A DNA stretch of 6,841 bases. Origin: CAYVBE01 sp964448935. GTDB lineage: Bacteria > Planctomycetota > Brocadiia > SM23-32. The notes under the pieces are model-generated. The model was not told the origin of the DNA and ran no database searches. It saw only the letters and a list, made by a program, of their open reading frames with translations. The position numbers were made by a program, and so were the translations under genes. The stretch covers positions 1 through 6,841 of the forward strand of contig CAYVBE010000214.1 in NCBI GenBank assembly GCA_964448935.1, read 5' to 3'. Shown here piece after piece: positions 1 through 5,602 of the stretch. Each line of letters starts with the position of its first letter. The first letter of the stretch is position 1.

Positions 1-10
1 CCGATCGCTG

Positions 11-214
11 TCACGCATCAAATACCCGCAGCACACCTTTTCGGAGAGGGTCTATTTCGAGATGCGTCGCCCTGCCCCGGACCCCAAGCTCAGCGGGGCG
101 GCCGGCGGCAACGGTGTGCGAGGCGGGCTTGTGGTAGCCCGGCGCCGCCGGACCGGCGCTCGCACAGGAACCGAGAAGACACACCAGTACAGCGGCAGCG
201 GGGAGCCTTTTCAT
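11..214 (-). CDS. Possible small lipoprotein (67 aa), overlapping the MaoC-like gene
   Basis: This short reading frame starts at the ATG at 212-214, which overlaps the TGA stop of the upstream dehydratase gene as ATGA. That arrangement is typical of translational coupling. The N-terminus looks like a lipoprotein signal: Met-Lys-Arg, then a hydrophobic run, then LLGSC, with Cys17 as the possible lipidated residue. After it comes a Pro/Ala-rich stretch and a more ordinary-looking tail (HLEIDPLRKGVLRVFDA). A G-rich stretch precedes the start. The protein matches no family I recognise. It could be a true small envelope protein, the remnant of a longer gene cut by an early stop, or a chance frame in GC-rich DNA. 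The overlap and lipobox are seen; expression and function are not. Confidence 0.35.
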   Translation of the reverse strand: MKRLPAAAVLVCLLGSCASAGPAAPGYHKPASHTVAAGRPAELGVRGRATHLEIDPLRKGVLRVFDA

Positions 215-696
215 TCGCCGCCCCCCTCTTCCTTCTCCGAGGCGGACGGCAGGGCGATCGTGGCGGTGCCCTTGGTGGTCCTGCGGCCGTCCTCGCGGGC
301 CATCTCGACGGCGAGATCGACGAGGCATTCACCGTCTTCCTCGTGCTTGCCGGTGACGGTTCCGCTGAGGGTCTTAAGTTCGAAGAAATGATCCCACACG
401 CGGTACTGGATGGACATTTTTTTGACCCACGTCCGCGGCCCGCCCCAGTCCATGAGCATTCTTTCCATCTGGGCCATCTTGAACTGGCCGGTCACCGAGG
501 GGTCGTGACCGCTGCGCTCGGTCTCGGTGGGGGAGACCTCTTTGTGGCGATTGTGCCAGATGTGCCAGTGACCGGCATCCCTGTTGCCGGTGACGTCGCC
601 CCACCTGACGAACTGCATCTGCTCCATGTAGAAGTAGAGCGGGCGGACGCCGTCGCCGACGCTTACGTCTTCGTAATAGAGCTGGGCGGAAGACAT
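211..696 (-). CDS. MaoC-like hot-dog dehydratase, C-domain type subunit
   Basis: This 161-residue protein resembles a single hot-dog domain of the MaoC/enoyl-CoA hydratase 2 family, which adds or removes water at the double bond of acyl-CoA thioesters in the cytoplasm. It opens with YYEDVSVGD (7-15), the usual 'FEDVxVGD' entry strand. The central helix region reads RWGDVTGNRDAGHWHIW (31-47), where active members carry SGDxNPxH. His43 is kept, but the usual Asp position is Asn38 and the nearest acid is Asp40. A second motif, DPSVTGQFKMAQMERML, precedes the core strands, and the tail is Glu/Gly-rich. TAAGGAG lies about 10 nt before the ATG. It is 51 bp downstream of an N-domain-type partner, and the two probably form one heteromeric enzyme. 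The family call is fairly firm; activity and substrate are unknown. Confidence 0.75.
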   Translation of the reverse strand: MSSAQLYYEDVSVGDGVRPLYFYMEQMQFVRWGDVTGNRDAGHWHIWHNRHKEVSPTETERSGHDPSVTGQFKMAQMERMLMDWGGPRTWVKKMSIQYRVWDHFFELKTLSGTVTGKHEEDGECLVDLAVEMAREDGRRTTKGTATIALPSASEKEEGGGE

Positions 697-747
697 TATC
701 GATGGCTCCTTAGCTGTGGTCTTTGTGGAGAATGGATCCGGACGGGC

Positions 748-1272
748 TCAGTCCTCGTCGCCGAATTGGACGAGGTTGCCGTAGACGCCGACCCCGACGG
801 TCTCCTCGTCCTGGTTGGTCATCTTATACTCGGTTTCCACGATGACCAGCACGGCCTCCGAGCCCTGCTTCTCGTAGGCGCGGCGGTTGCGCACCTCGCA
901 GGTTATCGTGTCGCCGATGTAGATCGGCTTCTCGTACTCGAACTCGTTATAGGCGGCCAGCCCGCCCCAGTGATGCCCGTGGTCGGGCACGCCGTAGAGT
1001 TCCGCCCAGAAAGCGCTGGCCGGACAGCAGCCTTTGCACTCCATGGGGTTCATTGCCACGCAGAACGCGGCGGGGGCCGCCCGCCGGCCGAACCGCCCTT
1101 CTCGCTCGGCGTATTCGTCGTCGAACCACAGAGGATTGGGATCCTCAATGGTCATGGCGTATTTCTTAACCCACTTGTCCGTCACCGTAAACTCGTAGGT
1201 GTCGATGAGTTCACCGACGCGGAGCTTCTCCACCGCTTCGTCGGTGATGATCTGTCTCTCTTCGTCGCTCAC
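748..1272 (-). CDS. MaoC-like dehydratase, N-domain (FAS1-like) subunit
   Basis: This 174-residue protein resembles the N-terminal hot-dog domain of double-hot-dog MaoC dehydratases (PF13452-like), which normally helps build the acyl-CoA tunnel and lacks the catalytic dyad. Visible marks are EDPNPLWFDDEYA (43-55), the AAPAAF loop (65-70) that corresponds to the family's 'APPTF', and FEYEKPIYIGDTITCEV (111-127), a classic hot-dog strand with PxxxGD. The residue after DPNPL is Trp, not His, which fits a non-catalytic domain. An unusual cysteine cluster (Cys79, Cys82, Cys83) lies in the central segment. The start is GTG, supported by GGGAGG 9 nt upstream. It sits between the CoA-transferase (30 bp away) and the C-domain-type subunit, so a heteromeric hydratase is the simplest reading. 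It may form only the structural half of the enzyme. Confidence 0.78.
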   Translation of the reverse strand: MSDEERQIITDEAVEKLRVGELIDTYEFTVTDKWVKKYAMTIEDPNPLWFDDEYAEREGRFGRRAAPAAFCVAMNPMECKGCCPASAFWAELYGVPDHGHHWGGLAAYNEFEYEKPIYIGDTITCEVRNRRAYEKQGSEAVLVIVETEYKMTNQDEETVGVGVYGNLVQFGDED

Positions 1273-1302
1273 CTCTAAAAGCCTCCCTTCGAAAAGGTCC
1301 TC

Positions 1303-2079
1303 TCAGATGACGCCTTCTTCCTTCAACTCCTCGATCTCCTCCTCGCTCATGCCGAGCACCCCACCGAGTATCTGTTCATTATGTTCACCCAGCACCGGCG
1401 GCGCCATTCGCAGTTCGGCCGGCGTGTCGGAAAGTTTGACGGGGAAACCCACGAGGTCCATCTTCCCGGCCTCGGGGTGCTCAGCCTCGATGACCATGTC
1501 GTTGTGGAGCACCTGGGGGTCCCGGAAGGTCTCATGGTAGGTATTGACCCGAACCGCCATCATGTCCTGTTCCTCGAAGCGCTCCACCACCTCCTCGGCG
1601 GTGACTTTCGCGACGCCCTCGGCGAGGGTGTTTTTCAGCTCCTCGTAGGCCTCCGGGGTCAGGTTGTGAACGTCCTGAAAGCGGGGGTCCTCGGCCACCT
1701 CCTCCGGGATGCCCAGCGCCCTGCACTGCCGCAGAAGGGGCTCGCTGCGGAAGGCGTCGATGATGTGGACCCACCTGCCGTCGGCGGCTTGATAGAGCGC
1801 GTAGGTTGGGTTGGGCATGTTCGGTTCTTCTTGCTCTTCGCCCTCGGCCTCCGGTTCCGAATCGGACGTGAAGTCGTCCGAGTTGAGATAGGTGGTAGCC
1901 CCCAGGCTGTCGGCCACCACGGCGGCGTTGAGCAGGTTGGAATCGACGATCTGGCCCCGGCCCGTCTTCTCTCTCGCAGCCAGCGCGAGCATCACGCCCA
2001 TGGCGAGCAGGAAACCTCCCATCTGGTCGCAGAGGTTAAAGCCGACGGTGCGGGGGGGGATCGCCCCTGACCAGGCCAC
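1303..2079 (-). CDS. CaiB/BaiF class III CoA-transferase, C-terminal part (after frameshift)
   Basis: This is the downstream two thirds of a family III CoA-transferase. In its own frame it could begin at a GTG at 2077-2079 (258 aa), but no ribosome-binding site is visible there, and it continues the sequence of the N-terminal fragment. Recognisable family blocks are the DQMGGFLLAMGVMLAL helix, REKTGRGQIVDSNLLNA, and the conserved C-terminal end with APPVLGEHNEQILGGVLG. Removing one C from the run at 2052-2059 joins the two parts into a 410-residue protein, the normal length for the family. A strongly acidic insertion (SDSEPEAEGEEQEEP, nt about 1825-1870) sits before NPTYALYQ, where relatives usually have a short basic or glycine-rich loop. 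Alone, this fragment lacks the active-site Asp and should be inactive. Confidence 0.85.
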   Translation of the reverse strand: MAWSGAIPPRTVGFNLCDQMGGFLLAMGVMLALAAREKTGRGQIVDSNLLNAAVVADSLGATTYLNSDDFTSDSEPEAEGEEQEEPNMPNPTYALYQAADGRWVHIIDAFRSEPLLRQCRALGIPEEVAEDPRFQDVHNLTPEAYEELKNTLAEGVAKVTAEEVVERFEEQDMMAVRVNTYHETFRDPQVLHNDMVIEAEHPEAGKMDLVGFPVKLSDTPAELRMAPPVLGEHNEQILGGVLGMSEEEIEELKEEGVI

Positions 2080-2536
2080 CGCGGGCCTGGGCCATCATGT
2101 CCTGCCCCAGCGTCTCGCGGTCGGGCCCGCTCAGCCCGTAACCCGTGCCGTAAGCGCAGATGATCCGGGGGTTGATCTCGCTCAACTGCTCGTATCCCAG
2201 CCCCAGCCGCTCCATCACGCCGGGGCGGAAATTGGAAACCACCACGTCCGAGACCTTCACCAGGTCGTGGACGATCCGCGTGCCCTTCTCGCTTTTCAGG
2301 TTGACGGTGATGCTTTTCTTATTCCGATTGCAGGCGACGAATGCCTTGCTGTAACCGCTTTCCACGGCGCCGAGGCTGCCGGTGGCGCTGCTGCCCCGGA
2401 AGCCGTCTCCGCTGCCGGGGCGTTCGATCTTGATGACCTCGGCCCCGAAATCTCCCAGCATCTGCGTGGCCACGGGGCCCTGCTGGTACTGTGTGAAATC
2501 GAGCACCCGCACACCTTCGTAAACCGAACCGCTCAT
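2036..2536 (-). CDS. CaiB/BaiF class III CoA-transferase, N-terminal part (before frameshift)
   Basis: This is the first gene of the operon. Family III CoA-transferases move CoA between carboxylic acids through an aspartyl-CoA anhydride. The fragment shows the family blocks in order: GVRVLDFTQYQQGPVATQML (8-27), GAEVIKIERPGSGD (31-44), the KKSITVNLKSEKG strand (73-85), DVVVSNFRPGVMERLGLGYE (97-116), and GQDMMAQA with the presumed catalytic Asp146. Reading breaks near residue 160 in a C8 run, and the shifted frame stops after a short aberrant tail (166 aa in total). The ATG at 2534-2536 has GGGAG 8 nt upstream. The break may be real inactivation, reversible slippage or a sequencing error. Succinyl-, formyl- or mesaconyl-CoA transferase roles are all possible; the specificity cannot be told. 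Confidence 0.88.
   Translation of the reverse strand: MSGSVYEGVRVLDFTQYQQGPVATQMLGDFGAEVIKIERPGSGDGFRGSSATGSLGAVESGYSKAFVACNRNKKSITVNLKSEKGTRIVHDLVKVSDVVVSNFRPGVMERLGLGYEQLSEINPRIICAYGTGYGLSGPDRETLGQDMMAQARGGLVRGDPPPHRRL
2052..2059. repeat. G8 (C8 on the coding strand) homopolymer at the CoA-transferase frameshift
   Basis: Eight consecutive G on the plus strand (C8 in the coding direction) lie exactly where the two parts of the CoA-transferase change frame. With seven C the coding strand reads Gly-Asp-Pro-Pro-Arg-Thr-Val-Gly and runs on into the C-terminal part. Tracts of this length are prone to slippage in replication and to base-count errors in sequencing. Confidence 0.85.
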
Positions 2537-2728
2537 TTTTCTGTCTCCCAGGGGATGAAACTGCGGTGAGAATCCTACTCTCCTCCCGGCCGCCGGCGGC
2601 TCCGAAGCTCCCGACGAGGGTTCACTGATGTGTTTGAGATTCCTCCAGAACGAGAGTACAGTATATGGGCTTGCAGAAGGTCAGTAAAGGTTTCTTATGT
2701 CTGTTTTCCGCTCGGATATGTTCGATAT
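2537..2728. promoter_or_regulatory. Divergent control region between the CoA-transferase operon and the AraC regulator
   Basis: This 192-bp spacer separates two divergently transcribed genes and is more AT-rich in its right half than its surroundings. It holds a minus-strand promoter (2660-2688), a perfect GCCGCCGGCGGC palindrome (2589-2600) inside the predicted operon leader, imperfect direct repeats GAGAATCCT (2568-2576) and GAGATTCCT (2636-2644), and a GATAT-N4-GATAT pair (2715-2728) touching the regulator's start codon. AraC proteins often bind direct repeats in such spacers. Which of these, if any, is the operator is not known. Confidence 0.5.
2660..2688 (-). promoter_or_regulatory. Sigma70-like promoter for the CoA-transferase/MaoC operon
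   Basis: On the minus strand, TTTACT (2683-2688) and TATACT (2660-2665) are separated by exactly 17 bp. The -10 box matches the consensus at five of six positions and the -35 box at four of six. Transcription would begin near 2653, leaving a leader of about 115 nt before the CoA-transferase ATG. The weaker -35 box fits a promoter needing an activator such as the divergent AraC protein. Confidence 0.5.
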
Positions 2729-3526
2729 ATGACTACATGCCTCCTTGACCATCCACGGAAGACCGACGGACCGTGGCTCTACGCACTCGGCTGGCGAACC
2801 GGCCTGGCCCACTCGGTCGATCACATCTTTGCCCGGCCGGCGGCGATGTTCATCTTCCGGGGCAAGGGGCGGCTGATGCACCAAGACGCGCAATACGACG
2901 TCACGGCACCCGCCGTCTTCCTCGCCCGGCCGGGGCATCGCTATCAGTACGGGCCCGACGAGACGTGGGACGAATTCAACGCCGTCTTCACCGAGAACTC
3001 CCCGGAGCTGCAACTGGCGGACTGGCCGGAGCAACCCTGGCGGATGGGCGAAGTCCCGGCGATGAAAGCCTACCGCTCCCACGCCGAACGCCTGATGGAA
3101 AATCCCGCCGCGCCGGGAGTGCCCGATCAGTTGGACGCCCTGGTGCGGCTGATGCTCCTGACCAGCAGATTCGGCTCCGGAGGGAACGTGAAGCATGAAC
3201 CGCTGCGCCGCATCTACGCCGCCGAACAGTGGATGCAGACGCACCTGGGGGAGGAGTTCACCCTGGAGGATCTGGCCGAGCGCTTCGCATTCAGTCCCTC
3301 CACATTCCGGCAATGGTGGTCGCGTGTGTTCGACACACCGCCCTGGCAATACGTGCTGAACCTGCGAATGCGGGAGGCCCAGCGGCTGCTGCTGGACCTG
3401 CCGTACATGCCGGTCCAGCGGGTGGCGCGGCGGGTGGGCTACCCCGATCAGCGCTATTTCGCCACCGCCTTCAAGAGGCACACCGCCCGGAGCCCCACCG
3501 ACTACCGCAGGGCCCACCTCGGCTGA
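2729..3526 (+). CDS. AraC-family transcriptional regulator
   Basis: This 265-residue regulator has the usual AraC layout: an N-terminal cupin-like ligand-sensing domain and a C-terminal double helix-turn-helix. The N-domain (about 15-90) shows FIFRGKGRLMHQD (41-53) and the VFLARPGHRYQY strand (63-74). The DNA-binding part contains helix-turn-helix 1 at TLEDLAERFAFSPSTFRQWW (178-197) and helix-turn-helix 2 with RVARRVGYPDQRYFATAFKR (231-250), followed by SPTDYR, the family signature. I chose the ATG at 2729. An in-frame GTG at 2630 would add 33 residues of unlikely composition and would make the coding region cover the divergent promoter. No clear Shine-Dalgarno precedes 2729, so translation may be weak or nearly leaderless. 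It is divergent to the CoA-transferase operon and is probably its regulator. The cupin suggests a small-molecule effector, possibly a sugar or acid. Confidence 0.88.
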   Translation: MTTCLLDHPRKTDGPWLYALGWRTGLAHSVDHIFARPAAMFIFRGKGRLMHQDAQYDVTAPAVFLARPGHRYQYGPDETWDEFNAVFTENSPELQLADWPEQPWRMGEVPAMKAYRSHAERLMENPAAPGVPDQLDALVRLMLLTSRFGSGGNVKHEPLRRIYAAEQWMQTHLGEEFTLEDLAERFAFSPSTFRQWWSRVFDTPPWQYVLNLRMREAQRLLLDLPYMPVQRVARRVGYPDQRYFATAFKRHTARSPTDYRRAHLG

Positions 3527-3663
3527 CCGGCAGAAGCTCCAGCCTGCCTCTCAGCTGCTGAGGCACGCGGAAGACGGCAGAATCGGACAGGGACGCAGCA
3601 CCGGGACGATGAGAAACACCGTGAGCCATCCATCACCCGCCACCGGGACCTCCTGTCGGCTGA
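3527..3663. other. Convergent intergenic spacer with a weak hairpin
   Basis: No gene is visible here. Just after the AraC stop an imperfect stem (GCC-TCAG / CTGA-GGC, 3546-3564, with a two-base bulge and a CTG loop) could form, but it has no T run. It might aid termination between two convergent genes; the support is weak. Confidence 0.25.
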
Positions 3664-4078
3664 CTACTTCAGGGGTACCTCGTAGTACATCGTCCTGTCG
3701 CGCGAGCCGTCTATGGTGAAGCCCCCGCCCTCGACGGAGATCGTGCGGTCCGTGCGGCGCCCGTCGTGGTCCAGCAGGCGCACCGACTGTATCTCCCGCC
3801 CTTCAATACCGATATCCGCCTTCACCGACTCCACCAGGATGAGCCCGTCGCCGCGGTAGATGGCGCGGGCGACCGTCGGGTATTGGGCCAGAGACTGGAA
3901 ACGATCGCAGACCGTTCTCCTGGGGGGACGATATCAGGCCCCTTGCTGGCAAAACGACAGGAGGCGTCCCAGCCTTGCACTCCCAGGCCGATAAGGCCGA
4001 TCACCGGCACCATTTCCATGGAGCGGAAGACGCCGCCGGCGCCAACTCGGAGAAGTTGTATGGGCGGTCGCTGACCTG
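3664..4078 (-). pseudogene. Decayed C-terminal remnant of a clan-A-like glycoside hydrolase
   Basis: Reading the minus strand from about 4078 to a TAG at 3664-3666 gives protein-like sequence only if two frame changes are allowed. The first piece reads DRPYNFSEL (nt about 4047-4070). The second starts near 4035 with VFRSMEMVPVIGLIGL and GVQGWDASCRFAS. The third (from about 3900) starts AQYPTVARAIYRGDGLI and ends RTMYYEVPLK. The order 'RP-x-x-x-SE ... QGWD-x-S ... FAS ... QYP-x-x-AR-x-x-Y' resembles the C-terminal half of GH42/beta-galactosidase-like barrels, in which the Glu of 'SE' is the nucleophile. Two frameshifts and the missing N-terminal part mean it cannot make an active enzyme. The exact family is uncertain. 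The only open pieces are short, which is why the gene is easy to miss. Confidence 0.6.
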
Positions 4079-4297
4079 CTGCATGCCGGCGGCGTCTCGC
4101 ATGCCTACCTCCGCTCCAGCGAGGCGGAGCTGGTGAAGCAACTGCAGAAGCCGGGCAAGGCGCTGTTCCTGAACGAGGTGGAGATGAGCGCCTACGCCGA
4201 TTACCGCGAGTTCCTGCGCCAGGTCAACGCGGAGTGGAACGAGAAACACATCCCCGGATTTACGCCACAAGCCCTGGAAGAGCGCCGTATTCCGTAG
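4079..4297 (+). pseudogene. C-terminal remnant of an unrecognised protein
   Basis: A plus-strand frame ending at the TAG at 4295-4297 encodes about 71 residues with the composition of a real globular protein: GGVSHAYLRSSEAELVKQLQ, then KPGKALFLNEVEMSAYADYR and NAEWNEKHIPGFTPQALEER. Codons are typical of the window. The frame is open further left, but there it runs antisense to the glycoside-hydrolase remnant and becomes Arg-rich, so true coding begins near 4079. No start codon with a ribosome-binding site fits. I read it as the 3' end of a gene whose start was lost together with that of its divergent neighbour. The helical, charged tail does not let me name a family. Confidence 0.5.
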
Positions 4298-4472
4298 CCG
4301 CCGCCTCTCCGCAGGGCGCTCCCGAAGTGACCTCACGGGTTCCGTGCGCCACGGGCTCTCGGCGCCAAACGGCGAGATTGCCCCGCCCGCTGAACGGCGC
4401 GGGCTCGCAACGACGGCGGGGCGCCGGCGCCACATGCGTACCCGCCCGCAAGCCGCCCGCGGGGCGACCCAC
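4298..4472. other. Intergenic stretch with GC-rich palindromes
   Basis: No convincing gene lies here. It contains a possible hairpin with a GCCCGC/GCGGGC stem and an 8-nt loop (4385-4404) and a perfect 12-bp palindrome GGCGCCGGCGCC (4420-4431). Neither is followed by a T run. They could separate the remnant from the downstream promoter, or reflect only the GC bias. Confidence 0.35.
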
Positions 4473-4501
4473 TTGACAAAACGCGGGGCGCAAACTACTT
4501 T
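4473..4501 (+). promoter_or_regulatory. Sigma70-like promoter for the YhaM-like gene
   Basis: A perfect TTGACA (4473-4478) is followed after 17 bp by TACTTT (4496-4501), which keeps the key first two bases and last base of a -10 box. The start of transcription would be near 4508, about 37 nt before the ATG at 4545. It likely also serves the glycoside-hydrolase gene, because only 44 bp separate the two genes. Confidence 0.55.
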
Positions 4502-4544
4502 GACCGTTCGACCGCATTCCCCTGATCATGAGCGAAGGAAGGCT

Positions 4545-5558
4545 ATGGACATTGACTCGCTGGAAGCCGGACAGCTCCTGACCGACGAGGTCTTCCTGGT
4601 GGCCGAGGCGCGATTGGGTGTGGACCGCCGGGGGCAGAATTACTACTCCCTGACCCTCAACACCGAGGGCGGACGGCAGATCGAGGGCAAGGTCTGGAGC
4701 GACAGCATCGGCGCGGAGATCAAATCCGGCGTCGGCCTGGAGGTGCTGGCGCGCGTGGACGAGTACCGCGGGCAGAAGCAGCTCAACATCCAGCGCTACA
4801 CGGTCCTGAAACCCGACGAATACGACCTCTCCCCCTACGTGCGCCACACCGACGTGGACGTCGAGGCGGCCTTCGAGACGCTGTTCGACTGGGACCGCGA
4901 GGAGTTCTCCAACCCCTATCTGAAAAAACTCATGGCGGAGCTGCACTCCAACAACTCCTTCGCGACCGCTTTCATGGAGAGCCCCGCCGCCAGCTTCCAC
5001 CATCACAACTACCAGGGCGGCCTGATCGAGCATACGCTGGAGGTCTGGAACCTGGCCGACCGCATCTGCGGGCTCTACGCGGACAAGCTGGACCGCGACC
5101 TGGTGCTCTGCGCGGCGGCCACGCACGACGTGGGCAAGATCAACACTTACGAGCTGAACACCGGCATCAGCCAGCGCACCGAGACCGGCGAGCTTCTGGA
5201 CCACATATTCATCAGCGGCTCCATGCTCAGCAACCTGTGGGACAGCGCGGTGAAGCCCTCCGTGCCGCCCGAGAACGCCGGGGAGGCGGCGCACGTGAAG
5301 ACGCTGCTGCTGCACGTGGTGTTGAGCCATCACGGCAAGCTGGAGTGGGGCTCGCCCGTGCTGCCGCGCACGCCGGAGGCGCTGTTGATCCACCACTGCG
5401 ACGTGTTGAGCGCCACCATGCACTCCAGCTTCGGCGCCATCGAGGCGGCGCCCGAGGGAGAGCCGTGGACCGACAAGGTGTACATCATGGACGCCCCGCG
5501 GCGGCTGCTGGTGCCCAAGAGCGTCGGCGCCAACGTGCCCGAAGCACCCGAGGAGTGA
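4545..5558 (+). CDS. yhaM: YhaM-like 3'-5' exoribonuclease (OB-fold plus HD domain)
   Basis: This 337-residue protein has the two-domain layout of YhaM (about 314 aa in Bacillus), a metal-dependent 3'-5' exoribonuclease active on RNA and single-stranded DNA in the cytoplasm. Residues about 15-90 form the OB-fold nucleic-acid-binding domain (YYSLTLNTEGGRQIEGKVW, then VLARVDEYRGQKQLNIQRY). The HD phosphohydrolase domain follows with its metal ligands: IEHTLEV (His163), THDVGKI (His194-Asp195), LLDH (His220), LSHHGKLEWGSP (His262/His263) and HHCDVLSA (Asp286). All appear intact. The ATG at 4545 has AAGGA 5 nt upstream; longer in-frame starts reach into non-coding DNA. It is followed 44 bp later by a glycoside-hydrolase gene. 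Transfer or repair roles are possible, but RNA turnover is the known family role. Confidence 0.9.
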   Translation: MDIDSLEAGQLLTDEVFLVAEARLGVDRRGQNYYSLTLNTEGGRQIEGKVWSDSIGAEIKSGVGLEVLARVDEYRGQKQLNIQRYTVLKPDEYDLSPYVRHTDVDVEAAFETLFDWDREEFSNPYLKKLMAELHSNNSFATAFMESPAASFHHHNYQGGLIEHTLEVWNLADRICGLYADKLDRDLVLCAAATHDVGKINTYELNTGISQRTETGELLDHIFISGSMLSNLWDSAVKPSVPPENAGEAAHVKTLLLHVVLSHHGKLEWGSPVLPRTPEALLIHHCDVLSATMHSSFGAIEAAPEGEPWTDKVYIMDAPRRLLVPKSVGANVPEAPEE

Positions 5559-5602
5559 AGGCCTGAGCACTGACGAAACACCCCTCTTGAGGACGCAAGA
5601 CC

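Noticed and set aside
343..1278. Plus-strand open frame (311 codons) opposite the two MaoC-like genes
   Set aside because: It spans two genes and their spacer on the other strand, and its composition is a mirror of theirs.
1381..2070. Plus-strand open frame opposite the CoA-transferase
   Set aside because: The opposite strand carries clear family III CoA-transferase blocks; this frame has none.
2036..2079. Programmed ribosomal frameshift in the CoA-transferase
   Set aside because: The C8 run could be slippery, but no family member is known to me to need it and no clear stimulatory structure is visible. A sequence error or mutation is simpler.
2630..2728. GTG-initiated extension of the AraC regulator by 33 residues
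   Set aside because: The extension has an unlikely composition and covers the divergent promoter at 2660-2688; the ATG at 2729 gives a normal family length.
2681..3517. Minus-strand open frame opposite the AraC regulator
   Set aside because: The plus strand has complete AraC helix-turn-helix motifs; the minus frame is an antisense artefact.
4344..4544. Upstream in-frame ATG extending the exoribonuclease to 404 residues
   Set aside because: The added part is Arg/Ala-rich, contains the promoter, and the ATG at 4545 has a good ribosome-binding site.
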